64,000 nucleotides of DNA from Atherinomorus stipes (Eukaryota > Chordata > Actinopteri > Atheriniformes > Atherinidae), in NCBI GenBank assembly GCA_023101725.1, contig JALJCO010010307.1, positions 1 to 64,000 on the forward strand, in the 5' to 3' direction. The position numbers and the translations under genes were made by a program. The notes below the pieces were generated by a model. It saw only the letters and a list, made by a program, of their open reading frames with translations. It made no database searches and was not told the origin of the DNA. The first letter of the stretch is position 1. The number at the start of each line of letters is the position of its first letter. This document shows, piece after piece, positions 21,901 to 33,820 of the stretch.

Positions 21901-22618
21901 ACATTTGTTCTTACATTAGGTTTTCAAACATTTCAATCTTGTGGAAATTATAGACAGGCTCTCTCTTTCTAAATAATCCCTGAATATGGACAGGCAGATT
22001 ATTGTGCTGTATGTGGAACATAAATTGTGCAGTTTTAAAGTCAATCAAGTTCTTAAATTTTAAAGCTTTTAGATGAAGAAAAGGGGGATTTGTATGTTCC
22101 CTGTAAGTTGCTTTAACCATTCCAATTGCTCGTTTTTAATTATACAAATTCGATTCAGATTAGTTAGATATGTTTCCCCACACCTCTAAGCCATAGGTCA
22201 ATGTAAGAGAGAACCAGAGAGCAATACAGAAGATACAAGGTTTTTTTTTTTCATTTAGCAGCATTTTCACTTTAGAAATTATTGCCAGAGATTTACATAT
22301 CTTTGCTTTGATATAGTTTGTGTGAGGCTTCCAACTAAGTTTGTTTGGTATGATTATTATGAGAAATTTTGTTTCATTCACTCGATCTATTTCAGTTCCG
22401 TTTATTATCAAGTTTCTGTTCACGTTAATGGCACGTTTTCCACAAAATTAGAAATTTAGTTTTATGTAGGTTTAGAGTTAGTTTGTTTAAGTTAAACCAC
22501 TTCTTTAATACTGTTAATTCTTTTCAGGTGTAACTTTCTTTGTTTCTAAGTTCTGACCACAGCAGAGTATACTAGTACCATCAGCAAATAAAATTAAATG
22601 TGACTTTTTTAGACTAAG
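21901..22618 (-). mobile_element. CR1/L2-superfamily LINE, C-terminal RT part
   Basis: Minus-strand reading begins with SLKKSHLILFADGTSILC (the FADD box with the second Asp changed to Gly). It continues through VNETKFL, NKLSWKPHTNYIKAKICKSL, a LNEKK stretch and TYGLEVWGN. The C-terminal HTNPPFLHLKALKFKNLIDF and the MFHIQHNNLP stretch follow. Several stops and frameshifts are present. It ends abruptly at the Harbinger insertion at 22622. Confidence 0.7.
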
Positions 22619-22621
22619 CAG

Positions 22622-24082
22622 GGGTCTGTTGCATGAAGCAGGTTCAACAAACTGAGTGTAACTGAACTCTGAGTTGATCTACTCGGAGATTCGAAACTCT
22701 GAGTTTTCAGTCCCAGAACAGCTGATCTGAGTTGGTTTTAATCAACTTAGGGTAGTTCAACCCGTGGTTTTAAACATGCTCTACCATGATAAAAAGCCAG
22801 CATCAATTGAGCACCGATTTGACAAGTCACCATGGCAACGTAGAGGCAAAGGCGGGGCTGCACTCGCCATTGAATGGAACAAACTCCTAAAGCCTCATAT
22901 GGCGAGTTTGAACTGCTGCTGCTCAAAAAAAAATTTTTTTTAAGAAAAAAAAGAATGACGGCGCGGGGAGAACATTTAAGTTTAAATGTTGTCCTTCACA
23001 ATCACAACAATGTTATAGAATAGAGCTGTTTAATGGTAACACGACAGTCTGAGATGCTGTCAGTATGATTCCAGCTGGTTTGTGCAGTTACCCATTTGGT
23101 TGAATGGTTTTGCACATCTACCTTTCACCTCGGAGGCTGGTGTTCAAATCTGTTTTTGTACTTTTATCGCAGAAATTTTATTTAACTTGGGTGTGATCTC
23201 ACGGGGGAGAAGAGCTTTTGTCAGCAGTATTAAGATGAAATACATCTGTCACATTTCCCAAATGCCCTACATCTCCAATTAAACAAAAAATTGTATTTGC
23301 CAAAAAACGCAGGGCAATAAAGAATAACCTATCTCCTTTGAGGGGAAAGCATATGGTAACAAGAAAAAAGTCACATCTGGGATTAAACCACAACTTTCTG
23401 CATGATAGACGTTATCCTTACTCATTTACCCAGAGATGGAGACAGCTTAGTGGTCAAATAATCAGCACAAAGCATCTCTCAGAAACAGAGAGACAGGACC
23501 TCCAACTGTCGCATACGGATGGTGATAAATAAATGTACGGACGGATTAGCTTGTATGTAGATGAATGACTGTGATGTGAAACTAACAACAGAAATGATAA
23601 CTGTTGGGAAATAAAAAAACTTCTATCCGTGGTCTAATAATGATCTCTGAATGTTTAACTCTCCATAGAAATGCAGCATCTTCATCCATGAAATCCTAAT
23701 CCAAAGGACACATCTGTAACCTACCGACTCAGATTTATTTTTAACATGTTTTATTTGAGAAGGCAGCAGCCAAAACTCAACGCTGACTGAATGAATGAAT
23801 GAGGAAATGAAACAGTGAGTGTGGCTGAAAGTGGGCGGAGACAGCGAGAAACTCAAGGTTTCTCCACACTAACCTGCTCCCAACCAGGTTAGTTTCAGAG
23901 AGTCTGTTACCATGGTTATTGATCGAGGGTTTAAGTTACCCTCTTCGTGCAACAGGCTAGAGTTACTCCTTTTTCTCTGGGTTGAGTTACCGACCTTTGT
24001 GTTACGGAAAACTCAGTGTTTCCCGAATTTCAGGGTTAAACAACTCAGAGTTTTCATTAAACCTGCTTCGTGCAACAAACCC
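22622..24082. mobile_element. Non-autonomous PIF/Harbinger element 1
   Basis: Terminal inverted repeats read gggtctgttgcatgaagcag at the left and, complemented, gggtttgttgcacgaagcag at the right. Subterminal aactctgag motifs occur in both orientations. A 3-bp CAG lies outside both ends (22619-22621 and 24083-24085). It has no transposase. It shares its termini with the larger element at 24500-28467. Confidence 0.8.
23097..23151 (+). other. tRNA-like A and B boxes inside Harbinger element
   Basis: tggttgaatgg (23097-23107) fits the A-box pattern and tgttcaaatct (23141-23151) approximates a B box, 33 nt apart as in tRNA genes. The cloverleaf is degenerate, so this is at best a SINE-like or tRNA-derived internal promoter remnant. 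Confidence 0.35.
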
Positions 24083-24499
24083 CAGATGTTGTGATCCTGC
24101 ATTCTAGGATTAATAACTATCTTAACCTGGATAAAATAATTATCTTCTCCATCAGACCGACATTTCTCCTTCTGGGAAAGCGGAGAAACCTGGCCTTCAA
24201 CCCCTGCAGTGCAGAAGGCACCAGTCTTGTCAAACTATAGATCTCCTAAAACAGCTACTCTACCCCCCAAGATAAACATCTGCCCAGACTCTGACCACTC
24301 CTGAATAAACAGAAACACAGATGCTCCCCATAAATGTTAGGAAAAAAAAAACACACAAATGGCAGAACTTTCTTCTAAGTGCTTGTTCAACTCTTCAACA
24401 ACCTGATATTGCTTTGTCTCACCAAGGCTGGTCTCCATCAAAATTGACACTCTCTTTCAGAAAACCAATGGAACCAAAGCAATGTTCTCCTCACACCAG
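24083..24499. other. Spacer between Harbinger elements
   Basis: About 415 bp of unassigned sequence. With element 2 removed it continues directly at 28468, so it is the left part of the host sequence that element 2 entered. Confidence 0.5.
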
Positions 24500-24826
24500 G
24501 GGTCTATTGCACGAAGCAGGTTTAATGAAAACTCTGAGTTGTTTAACCCTAAAATTCGGGAAACTCTGAGTTTTCCGTAAAACAAAGGTAGGTAACTCAA
24601 CCCAGGGAAAGAGGAGTAACTCTAGCCTGTTGCACAAAGAGGGGGAACTGAAACCCTCGGTCAGTTACCATGGTTACAGATTCTCTGAAACTAACCTGGT
24701 CGGCAGCAGGTTAATGCTGAGAAACCTGGAGTTTCTCGCTGTCTCCACCCACTTTCACCCGCACATGGAATTCTATTTCCTCATTTTTACAGGCAAGCAG
24801 GCAAGTTCTGATGGAGTTCTGTCAGA

Positions 24827-26024
24827 ATGGCATGTCCATTCATTGAAGATCCAGTGGATGAAGGGGCAGCATTAATGCGCAGAGAATTACTTAGGCCTAT
24901 ACGTCGGGAGATTATAATCAGACCGTGCATAGATGTGCTTGCGTTTCCAGATTATCTGTTTGAGCGGTACCGATTCACGTCACAATCCATCATCTACATT
25001 TATAACCTGATCAGTCCTTACACTTCCAATATTACCAGCCGTAGCCGTGCTCTCAGTTCCCATCAAATATTGTGTTGCGCTGCGGTTCTTTGCAAACGGG
25101 AGCTTTCTGTACAACGTCGGGGATGCGGAGCACATCAGTAAATCAACCGTATGCAGGGCAATTAGAAAAGTTTGCCTGGCCCTGAAACGGCTTTTGTCAG
25201 TCTTTGTCGTTTTCCTTGGTCACAAACCTGTCAGAGTCATAAAGGAGGAGTTCCACAGGATTGCAGGTGAAATCTGATATTTGAAATCATATTCTTTTGA
25301 CACTGTGCTGCAGCCTTTGAGTGGAATTAGTCATGTTAAAATCTCTTTTAGGCTTTCCCAGTGTTACAGGCTGCATTGATGGAACTCACATCCCCATCAA
25401 AGCTCCCTCACACAATGAAGCAGATTATGTGAATAGGAAGTCCATTCACAGCATCAATGTGCAGGTAGGCTACAGGTAGATTGAATGAAATTTTATAATG
25501 TATATTACAAAAAAAAGGAAAAGGGAAAAAAAACTGCATCACAAGTCAACATTTCTCATTGTCTGCTATGTCAAGATCATATGTGATGCTGCATATATCA
25601 TCACCAATGTGGAAGCCAAGTGGCCAGGGTCGGTGCATGACTCAAGGATGTATCGTGAGTCCAGTCTGAGCAACAGACTGCAACGTGGTAAGCAGCCTTT
25701 GTACAATATGCCGTCTCCCTGCATTAATATACACACTAATGTATCCACTGTTCATAACAGGAGAGTTTGATGGCCTTCTGCTGGGTGACAGGGGTTACCC
25801 ATGTCAACCAAGGCTGATGACCCCCATACCCTGACCCAGGCCCCCAACAGAACTTCAACCAGGCTCACTGTAGGACAAGAGCACGGGTGGAGATGACCAT
25901 AGGCCTGCTGAAAGCCCGTTTCCAGTGCCTACGTCACCTCAGAGTGACACCTGACAGGGCCTGTGATATTATTGTGGCATGTGTTCTTCTTCATAATATT
26001 GCCACTATTAGAGGAGAGTGTTAG
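24827..26024 (+). pseudogene. Harbinger transposase (HARBI1-like), broken
   Basis: Exons run 24827-25266, 25352-25464, 25576-25687 and 25761-26024, each with AG/GT borders. The start reads MACPFIEDPVDEGAALMRRE. Conserved blocks are [54 protein letters not shown] (first catalytic Asp), WPGSVHDSRM (second), LLGDRGYPCQP and ARVEMTIGLLKARF (catalytic Glu). A one-base shift near 25075 and another near 25830 interrupt the frame, while the catalytic triad is otherwise retained. The DDE nuclease would cut at CAG-type targets together with the Myb-like partner on the other strand. Confidence 0.8.
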
Positions 26025-26974
26025 GTTTAACCAGGGGCCAAACCCTTCAGGACGGCAGGATGGCGGTGTCCACCAAGATGTGGGACCAACAAAAGGACAC
26101 TTGGGACTTCCAAATTAGCAGAGCTCTGTTTCTCTTTATTTTTTTCTCAGTGGTATGCCATGACTTGGCACCTGAATTCCTCGCTCTGTCCTCTCGAGCC
26201 ACATTTCCCCCCAAAATATATAAAGACTGCCGCCCCCAACCAACCACTAATCTGACAGGTGTATTTACACTAGTGCCCCCCTTAAAACATCTAAACATCT
26301 AATCTAACAAAAGTAGCTGCAAACACCTTCTAAAATAAGACTAAACACCATTACCCCATAACCATTTACTTAAATAAACAATAACTACTAGTAAAGGAAA
26401 AAGTAACTAATTCTTCCCCAGTCTCCCCTCTCTCCTCAGGCCACTTGGACTGTGCCAATTAAGCACACCAGATTCTTGTCAGCCACACTCATGGGCGCGC
26501 CTCCATGACTGTGCTGATCTCCAAATTGACCTCAGGAGAGAGAGAGAGAGAGAGAGAGAGGTTAGAAATACACCAAAACATACAGAAAGTAAACCAAACC
26601 AATGCATTAATCCACCAAATAGGATCCATCTTCAGTGAATCAATACATGAAACAAAACAAATAAATAGCATCAGGGTATGTGTCCACCTAAAGCACCTGC
26701 TTAGTGAGGGGGTGGCTGGACCTCCCTCACAGAGAGCAACACTCTGCCCCACAAATTGAGGTGCCAGATGATGACCCCATCCACCTGCCAGCAATGCAGG
26801 ATGGCAGGGCAGTCAGAGACACCATATGCCATAATCATTTCAGGGTTTAACCCACCACTACCACAGCAGCCAAATAAAGACATAACACACATTTGTTTCA
26901 TTTGTTCCGCTTTATTTCCTACAAACAAAAGAGACAATTTAGTTAATTTTGCAATAGTTAACACAATGCACTTG

Positions 26975-28254
26975 TGACTATGCACCCATCTCTAACTTGT
27001 ACTCCAGTATCTCAATTTCAAGATCTGCCTTCTTAATTTGGCAGTCCAAAAACACAATTTCTTTGTCCGTCTTCTGGATTTTTTTAAAGAATGTGAGTCT
27101 TGTAGACCTCTTTAACAGACAACTGGGAATACATACAAATAGTTGCACATGAATTCCATGGAATAGCCATCTCACTGTGGATCAAACATCCATCTCACTG
27201 TGTCAAGCTGTGCAGTGGAAGTTGAGGGACCATCCTGCTGCTGCCCAGCCATGCCCTGCTGAAAAGGATGAAAATGTGCACTGCATCAGTGTAGGCCAAC
27301 TGTTCACCAGAATGTTGATATTGTATCTTGAGTGGGAGGCAATCAGTAACATACCTCTGTATGCCTGTCTGAATTCCCCTCAGTAAAGGCTGCAGACATT
27401 GTTTCATCCTCTTCATACTAGAAGAGAGATGCTTCAGTATGCTGAAACTAGGCTATCATTTGGCAACATCTTTGGAGCATTGTCTATTTACAGTTAGAAG
27501 GTTTGCAACGTAAAGGGGCTCCAGCAGGCAGATGGTACCATCAGAATCTGTTAGGACAAAAGAGAGATGTAGAGACAGACACACATACACAGACAGGCAC
27601 ACACTGCATTACATTTTATAAAAGCACTTGTGTCCTGAGTGTTGGTTGATGAGCTTCCTCCGGGAATTCCCTCTGCCACTGACCTTCCAATGTTCTGGCT
27701 TAGGGCCAGCTCCTCTGCCTCCGTGAGAGGTGGTGGTGCTGGACCACCACCCGTTTTACGGGATTCGGCCCGCTTTCTGTTGGCTGAGTAGAGGTCTGTT
27801 AATTTACAGTAAATAGGCTTAATTAACAGGATATGGATAAGAACTAAAAGCTATGTGTGGGGTGAAAAAGGGGGTCAAACAGCCACATATTTAGGCTACA
27901 AAACATGATCTGAATGAGGTACCTCCGTGAAATTATGCTGAGGTCTTACCTGTTTGAATGATGTTTTTATATTTCATCTTCAGCTGCTGCCAAGTGCGCT
28001 TTTCCCCGGCGGGATTGCATCTAAATGACATAACTTAATGAGCAACCACAGTTTTCCTCTTTAATATTGTGATTGGAAAGGATGAGGCTCCATCTGAACT
28101 TACGTATTCACCCGGGCAGCAATGTCTCCCAAGCTGCCCTCTCCTTTTGCTGCCGCAGTGGTATTACATTTATGGCGAAAGATGTGTTCAAAATCACCAT
28201 CGGAGCGCATTAGCACTTTTTAAAAAACGCTGCCCTCTTTTTCTCCGTTGCCAT
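26975..28254 (-). pseudogene. Harbinger Myb-like DNA-binding partner, fragmented
   Basis: Minus-strand pieces read in order. MATEKKRAAFF (near 28254) leads into GSLGDIAARVNT with a donor-like end. The next exon, near 28020-27950, reads NPAGEKRTWQQLKMKYKNII. Then come SRKTGGGPAPPPLTEAEELA (27790-27680) and a C-terminal helical exon containing QIKKADLEIEILEYKLEMGA that ends near 26985. This is the Myb/SANT-like trihelix protein of Harbinger elements, which brings the transposase to the transposon ends. The first exon needs a frameshift. Exon borders are approximate. Confidence 0.65.
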
Positions 28255-28470
28255 AGTGACTCGTTGTATCTGGGCTCCATTGTTGCTGGCTTTTTATACT
28301 TGCGGAGCATTAGTTTAACTCCAGGTGAAACTACTCTGAGTTCATTTAACCAACTCAAATCAGCTGTTATGGGACTAAAAACTCAGAGTTTCGTATCTCT
28401 GAGTAGTTCAACTCAGAGTTACGAGTTACACTCAGAGTTTGTTGAACCTGCTTCGTGCAACAGACCCCAG

Positions 28471-30140
28471 GTCCCTCTTACCTCCAGCTTCAAAAAGATA
28501 TCAGAATTTCAAGAATATATTCCTTTTTCTTGTATTAAACATTTGAATTGGATTTTTACTTTGAATTAATTTGGTTTAATTCCATACAATCTGAGTAATG
28601 CATATAACTTGATTCTTCTTTAGACATGATTTAATACTTTTTAATTTTATATTCTTCTTTAACCTTCCTTTTTGATCATTTAATTGATTTGATCACACAT
28701 TGAACTGCACACTATAGGTTACCAAGATGTCTGCTTGATAAAGAATCTTATTTGATCAGGCAAGAAAGTCTTTAAGAGTTAATAGCAAATTTAAACAAGG
28801 TTTATTCCTTTACATATTAGCAATTGAATTGAATGAAAATTAACAGTTTTGATATCATTAAATATGTGTTGAACTTTCTAATCTGGTTCCAACAAGTTTG
28901 AATATATCTTGAGATGTTTCCTTGTCAGCTACACAGATGACTTCAAGCTCCTTCATGTCATTTTGTATGTAATCAAAGAAACCTTAATTATTGATAGTGC
29001 TTACATCTTTATGAGAATGAGAGAGAAACAGTCGCATGTGTAATTTGATTCTATGAGCTCCCTGCTAACGCTTAGTCACTCCTTGTAATGATCTATTGCG
29101 TCGCAATTGGTTAAGTTCCCCTTTGAGGCGGGCCTTTCAAACCAGAGGACCGCTGTCTAATCTTGCTCTTCAGCAGAGTTTGTTCCCAGTCTTCCTCCTG
29201 AAGAGTTCTGTTTTGTTCTCGTCCTTGTAATTGTTTTCGTGTCATCTCTTTTGTTCTCTCCAAGTGTGTAATCCCTTGTATGTGCAAAAGATCTTAACAA
29301 TAGACTATAGTCTGAACTAAGAAAGTTATTTTCCCTTTTTGTTTGATAATTGTTACCAAGTATCTCTTGAAGCCTCCACTAGTCATCAGAACTGACTTTT
29401 TGATTTTTATAGACTTTTCTGAAGATTACTGCTGGACCCAAATGCAGTACTTCCCCCAGTAAAGTTTGTAGTTGTTAAATTCGGACCCATTCCAGCAACT
29501 GTCGTCCACCGCCACGTCCCCTCTTTCTGCAACTCTGCGGGACAGATTCCAGAACATCAAGGCAGCTCCAGACCTAATGATCCACGCATCAATCCCTTCA
29601 GAACATACCAATTCAGATTGGCCACCGGACCAGGATTGTCCAGAGAGAGGACCAGCGTGCAGTAGGATCTAACTAGCACCTTGAGCAAATATACATGGTG
29701 TCTGACAGTTTCACCTAAATTCTAACCAAATTATTTAACTTGAATGTTAACCCAAAGTTAGTATATTCACTCTAAATTATAGGTTGATTGACGGACTCCG
29801 TGTCTCTTCCGTGCGAGTTCATTAGTATAATCAAGTATTCAGAATTAGTGTTTTCCATAGCAATAAGTTTACAAGTTTCTCTCTCTCTTATTCTCATCCT
29901 ACTTTTGCATCATTTTCATTATCACAAGTAGTAATGATACATTTAACACACACATAATTAATTCTCAGCCTACATAAAAATCATCTTCTCCTCATGGTGT
30001 TATCGTTCAAACTCAACTGATTTGGTATTGCTGGTTTATCCATTCTTGTTAAAAAAAATATGTGTGATCACGTAATTTCATCCTGCTGTCATGATTTCTG
30101 AAGGCAAAATCCATGGGAACTGATTTCTGTAGAATTTGCA
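28471..30140. other. No gene recognised
   Basis: AT-rich sequence continuing the host of Harbinger element 2. It has no clear ORF, terminal repeat or RNA gene. It may be part of an older element, but nothing supports a specific call. Confidence 0.35.
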
Positions 30141-30740
30141 TCCTCTCAGATAGACTGATTTATTTCTGAAAATACATTCTCAGGCTTTCCTGTTCGAGCA
30201 TGAACTGAAATAGATATATTTAAGTTATTTTGAATGGGTGGTGTCCCAGGCTTTAATAAATGGAGGTAAATCACTGCACAGATGTCATACACATACAAAA
30301 TAGAAAACAAAGGACTCAATACGGACACCTGAAGGACCCCGCAGGTCACTGCTTGCAACTGAGAATCAAAACCATGAATGTGAACATACTGGAATCTGTT
30401 CTACAAGTAGCTTCTGATCCATGATAGTGCTACACCTCTAACTCCATACCTAAACAATTTTTTTTAACAATAAATTGTGATTAACAGTATCAAAAGCATT
30501 GGTTAAATCCAGAAATACCCCAAGAGCATATTGTTTATCTTCTATTGAATTTGAGAATGTTAAAGTGGTGGTCCTTCTGGGTCTGAAGCCATATTGTTGA
30601 TCACAAAATATGATATGTCTTTCTACATAAGTATATAATCTTTTATGGAATAACTTCTCCAATATCTTAGAAAACTGTGATAATATTGAGATAGGTCTAT
30701 AATTCATAAATTCCTGTTTATCACCCACCTTGTAGACAGG

Positions 30741-30821
30741 AATCACTTTTGTGATCTTCATCCCTTCTGGTACTACTCCTGAGGAGTAGTACCAGAAGGG
30801 ATGAAGATCACAAAAGTGATT
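30741..30821. repeat. Perfect palindrome, 40-bp arms, 1-nt centre
   Basis: Left arm 30741-30780 begins aatcacttttgtgatcttca. A single g at 30781 is the centre, and 30782-30821 is the exact reverse complement. One arm is native LINE sequence (the MKITKVI coding region). Confidence 0.95.
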
Positions 30822-30830
30822 AGTGCTCTT

Positions 30831-30893
30831 ACCTGCTGTATATTTTCAACTTGTCCTTAGAGTCTAAGGACAAGTTGAAAATATACAGCAGGT
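30831..30893. repeat. Perfect palindrome, 31-bp arms, 1-nt centre
   Basis: Left arm 30831-30861 begins acctgctgtatattttcaac. The centre is g at 30862 and the right arm is 30863-30893. It starts only 9 nt after the first palindrome. One arm is native LINE sequence following the EYFLKPIT codons. Confidence 0.95.
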
Positions 30894-31149
30894 AATTGGC
30901 TTGAGAAAATATTCGATAATTTCTTTGAACATTGACCTATCCAGTCCATTCCAGTCAGCTGACTTTTTGGTCTTATACTTACAATTGTTTATAAATGTTT
31001 CATTTTCATCAGTGGCTTGAATAAATATAGTTTTATCAATGTTAGGTATTTTACTTAAAGCATCATCATCTTGAGGAGAGTTTATTATGCTATTTGCCAG
31101 ATTTGGTCCTATATTAGTAAAATGCTCATTAAATTTAATTAGTTTACTC

Positions 31150-33820
31150 ATTAGTTTACTCACTTCAAAGCTGAGATCTGGTCTTGTACAGGTGGCTAAA
31201 TAGATTAAGCTACCAACTGCTTCTCTGTAGTTACTGACATTACTTATGTTTTCAGCATCATCACTGTAGTCAAGTTTCTGTTCCCAGGGCATAGCCCTCG
31301 GCTTACAGTCTAGCATATGAAATCTCTCCAATACCTTCTGTACATACTTGCATTGTGACATTTTTATAGAATCATCACTTTGTTCAAAATCAATACCAAG
31401 AAAATGTGTTAGTTTACCAAGATCATTCATCCTAAACTTGGACTTCAGCATTTCCTTTACATTTTTCAGGACATCAACGTCACTGGCAGCAATAAGCAGA
31501 TCGTCTACCCATATGATAATATACACTTTGTCTTTGTCAGTAACTTTGCTGTACACACAATGATCAGCAGGGTTTTGTACAAACTCCTTCTCACATAAAT
31601 AGTCGAGCAACATCTTGTTCCAATTGCGACCCGACTGTTTCAGACCATACAAGGACTTCTTTAGTTTACACACAAGTTTACACTTTTCTTCAGATTCGAC
31701 TTCAAAACCCTCAGGCTGTTGAACATAGATGTCACATTCAATTGGTGCATGTAAATATGCTGTTTTTACATCCATCTGGTGAACAATCAGATCATCTTGT
31801 ATCGCTTTCTGTACAAACACCCTTATACTGGTCATGCTGGCTGTAGGAGAAAAGGTTTCATCAAAATTCACACCTCTCTTTTGGCTATAGCCTTTAGCAA
31901 CATATCTCGCCTTGTATTTATCTGTTCCATCACTGTTCTTTTTTATTGCATATACCCATCCCCTCCCCCCCCACTACATCTTTGCCCTCAGGTAGTGTGG
32001 TCAGGGTATACGTTTCATTATCCTTTAAGGATTGCATCTCCTCATCCATGGCCTTTCTCCATTTGTCAGCCTTTTCTGAAATTACTGCTTCTTTGTATGT
32101 CTGGGGTACATCACACATAAGCCTGTAGCAATAGTCAATATTGGTCATCTCATCCTCAAAAGAACAAGTATAGTCTCCATAATAATCTGGCTTTTTCCTT
32201 TCTCTGTCAGGATAACGCCTCTCTCTAGGTTTCTCATCACTTACCGCTATTTGTTCTTCCTTTACTTTCACTGTGTCTGGATCACACTCCACTCTATCGT
32301 TTCCTGAGATCACTATTTGGTTTTCTGCCATTTGTGAGACAACAGGTGGTGTTACTGCTGACCGTCTCTTACCTTGCTCAACAAGATCATCATCATCAGC
32401 ATCCAGCATTTCTTTATCCATACTAGAAACAAACTCTACAAGTCTGTGTTTTTGTATCTTTCCGTTGCTAGGATAGTAGACCATATAAGCTGGACTATTT
32501 TTGTCGTATCCAACAAAAATGCCTTTCACACATCTAGAGTCCAGCTTCCCTTTCTGATGCTTATATGCATAACACACTTGTCCGAACTTTTGAATCCTTG
32601 CTACATTTGGTTGTCTGCCTGTTAACATGTAGTATGGAGTCTGTTTAGTGTGGTTGCTAAAGCACCTATTCCTCACCACTGCAGCTGTCTGGACAGCATA
32701 GGTCCACAACATCTTTGGTAGCCCACTCTCTATGAGCATACACCTGGCCATATCAAACAGGGTTCTCCAATTACGTTCAGCTGTAGCATTTTGATGTGGA
32801 GAATATGGAGCTGAAGTTTCATGTCTAATAGCACTCCTGTTCAGTAATGCCTGATACTCTTTGCTGGTGTATTCTGTCCCATTGTCAGATCTCATACACT
32901 TTATTTTACCATAGGGGGCTATATCAGCTATAAACCGTTCAGTTGCTTTTACTGTATCACTTTTACATTTCAGGAAATAAACAAACACAGCACTAGAATA
33001 ATCATCTGTGAAGGAAAGTGCATATCTATGACCATCCCGAGACGCTGGCTCTACGGGACCAGCTAAATCTGTGTGCACCATGTCAAGCGGTGCTTTAGCC
33101 CTTATATCTGGCCCTCTGTTCCTACTTTGAACAAACTTCCCCCGAGTACATACATCTCAAAACGGGGCAGGTGCATTTCCCCTGTCTTTGATGTCCATAC
33201 TTTCAACAACACTTCTTAGCTTCATAAGATCAGCATAAATGCAATGTCCCAATATTTCATGCCAACTCTGCAAATCACGACTTTTCTTACAATGATCTTC
33301 ACAGTCAGTGTCTGTGTGTAGGTAATATAACTTGTGATGTACGTGTATGGGAAATTCTGTACCGTCATTGTGGAGCAGAATGTTATTCCTCTCACTGAAA
33401 ATCACCGTAGCTCCGCTGGAGGCAGCAGCTTTCACAGAAAAGATATCCTGGGGATAAGTAGGGACGTACAGGGCGTTCCTTAACGTGGTCCGACAACTCT
33501 GCCCCCTGCTGTCGCGTAGCCACACCTCTGCCCTTTGCCACCCCCTTGCTCCTGGAACCATCAGCCAACTCCATGCTGTGCGTCTCGGCCTGGAAACTGC
33601 TATCCAGCATCTTGAACTTTCTTATGTCTGTGATGATGTGTGACGTGGCACCCGCGTCGACCATCAGACCTCTGCTCTTGAAATCATGCACCGGCATCCC
33701 CGCATCACTTATCCGGAATGTGTACTCTTTGTTCTCAGTCTCCACTTTCAGTGCGTTGTCGAGTTGTTTCATCCGTCTGCATCTGGCACTGTTGTGTGTG
33801 CCGCTTTTGCAGTGATTGCA
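31150..33820 (-). pseudogene. Copia Pol: protease, integrase, RT (broken)
   Basis: In order: second zinc knuckle; protease motif GLMVDAGATSHIITD near 33660; LADGS; a frameshift near 33540; YVPTYPQDIFSVKAA; the integrase zinc region (HEILGHCIYADLM), where a Cys codon has become TGA at 33157; the integrase core DMVHTDLAGPVEPASRDG, CMRSDNGTEYTSKEY and SPHQNATAERNWRT; GKLDSRCVKGIFVGY; an extra base in a C run near 31970; then RT with VHQMDVKTAYLHAPIECDI, KKSLYGLKQSGRNWNKM and IIIWVDDLLIAASD. RT ends at RPDLSFEVSKL and fuses in frame to LINE sequence. At least two frameshifts and two stops disable it. Confidence 0.85.

Larger units (their letters stand above)
24500..28467. mobile_element. PIF/Harbinger element 2, two-gene type
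   Basis: Terminal repeats gggtctattgcacgaagcag and, complemented, gggtctgttgcacgaagcag, with CAG duplicated outside (24497-24499 and 28468-28470). The plus strand carries a four-exon transposase (24827-26024) and the minus strand a Myb-like gene (about 28254-26975), the two-gene layout of autonomous Harbinger elements. Both genes carry frame breaks, so this copy is probably inactive. An AG microsatellite lies at 26531-26560. Confidence 0.8.
30145..31155 (-). mobile_element. CR1/L2-superfamily LINE, linker and RT half
   Basis: Minus-strand reading from about 31155: KFNEHFTNIGPNLANSI (post-endonuclease linker), DWNGLDRSMFKEIIEYFLKP, MKITKVIPVYKVGDKQEFMN, YRPISILSQFSKILEKLF, QQYGFRPRRTT, GVFLDLTNAFDTVNHNLLLK and SPLFSILYVYDICAV. 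It is interrupted by two perfect fold-back palindromes at 30741-30893 exactly between EYFLKPIT and the MKITKV block. The C-terminal RT part of a similar LINE lies at 21901-22618. Confidence 0.75.
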
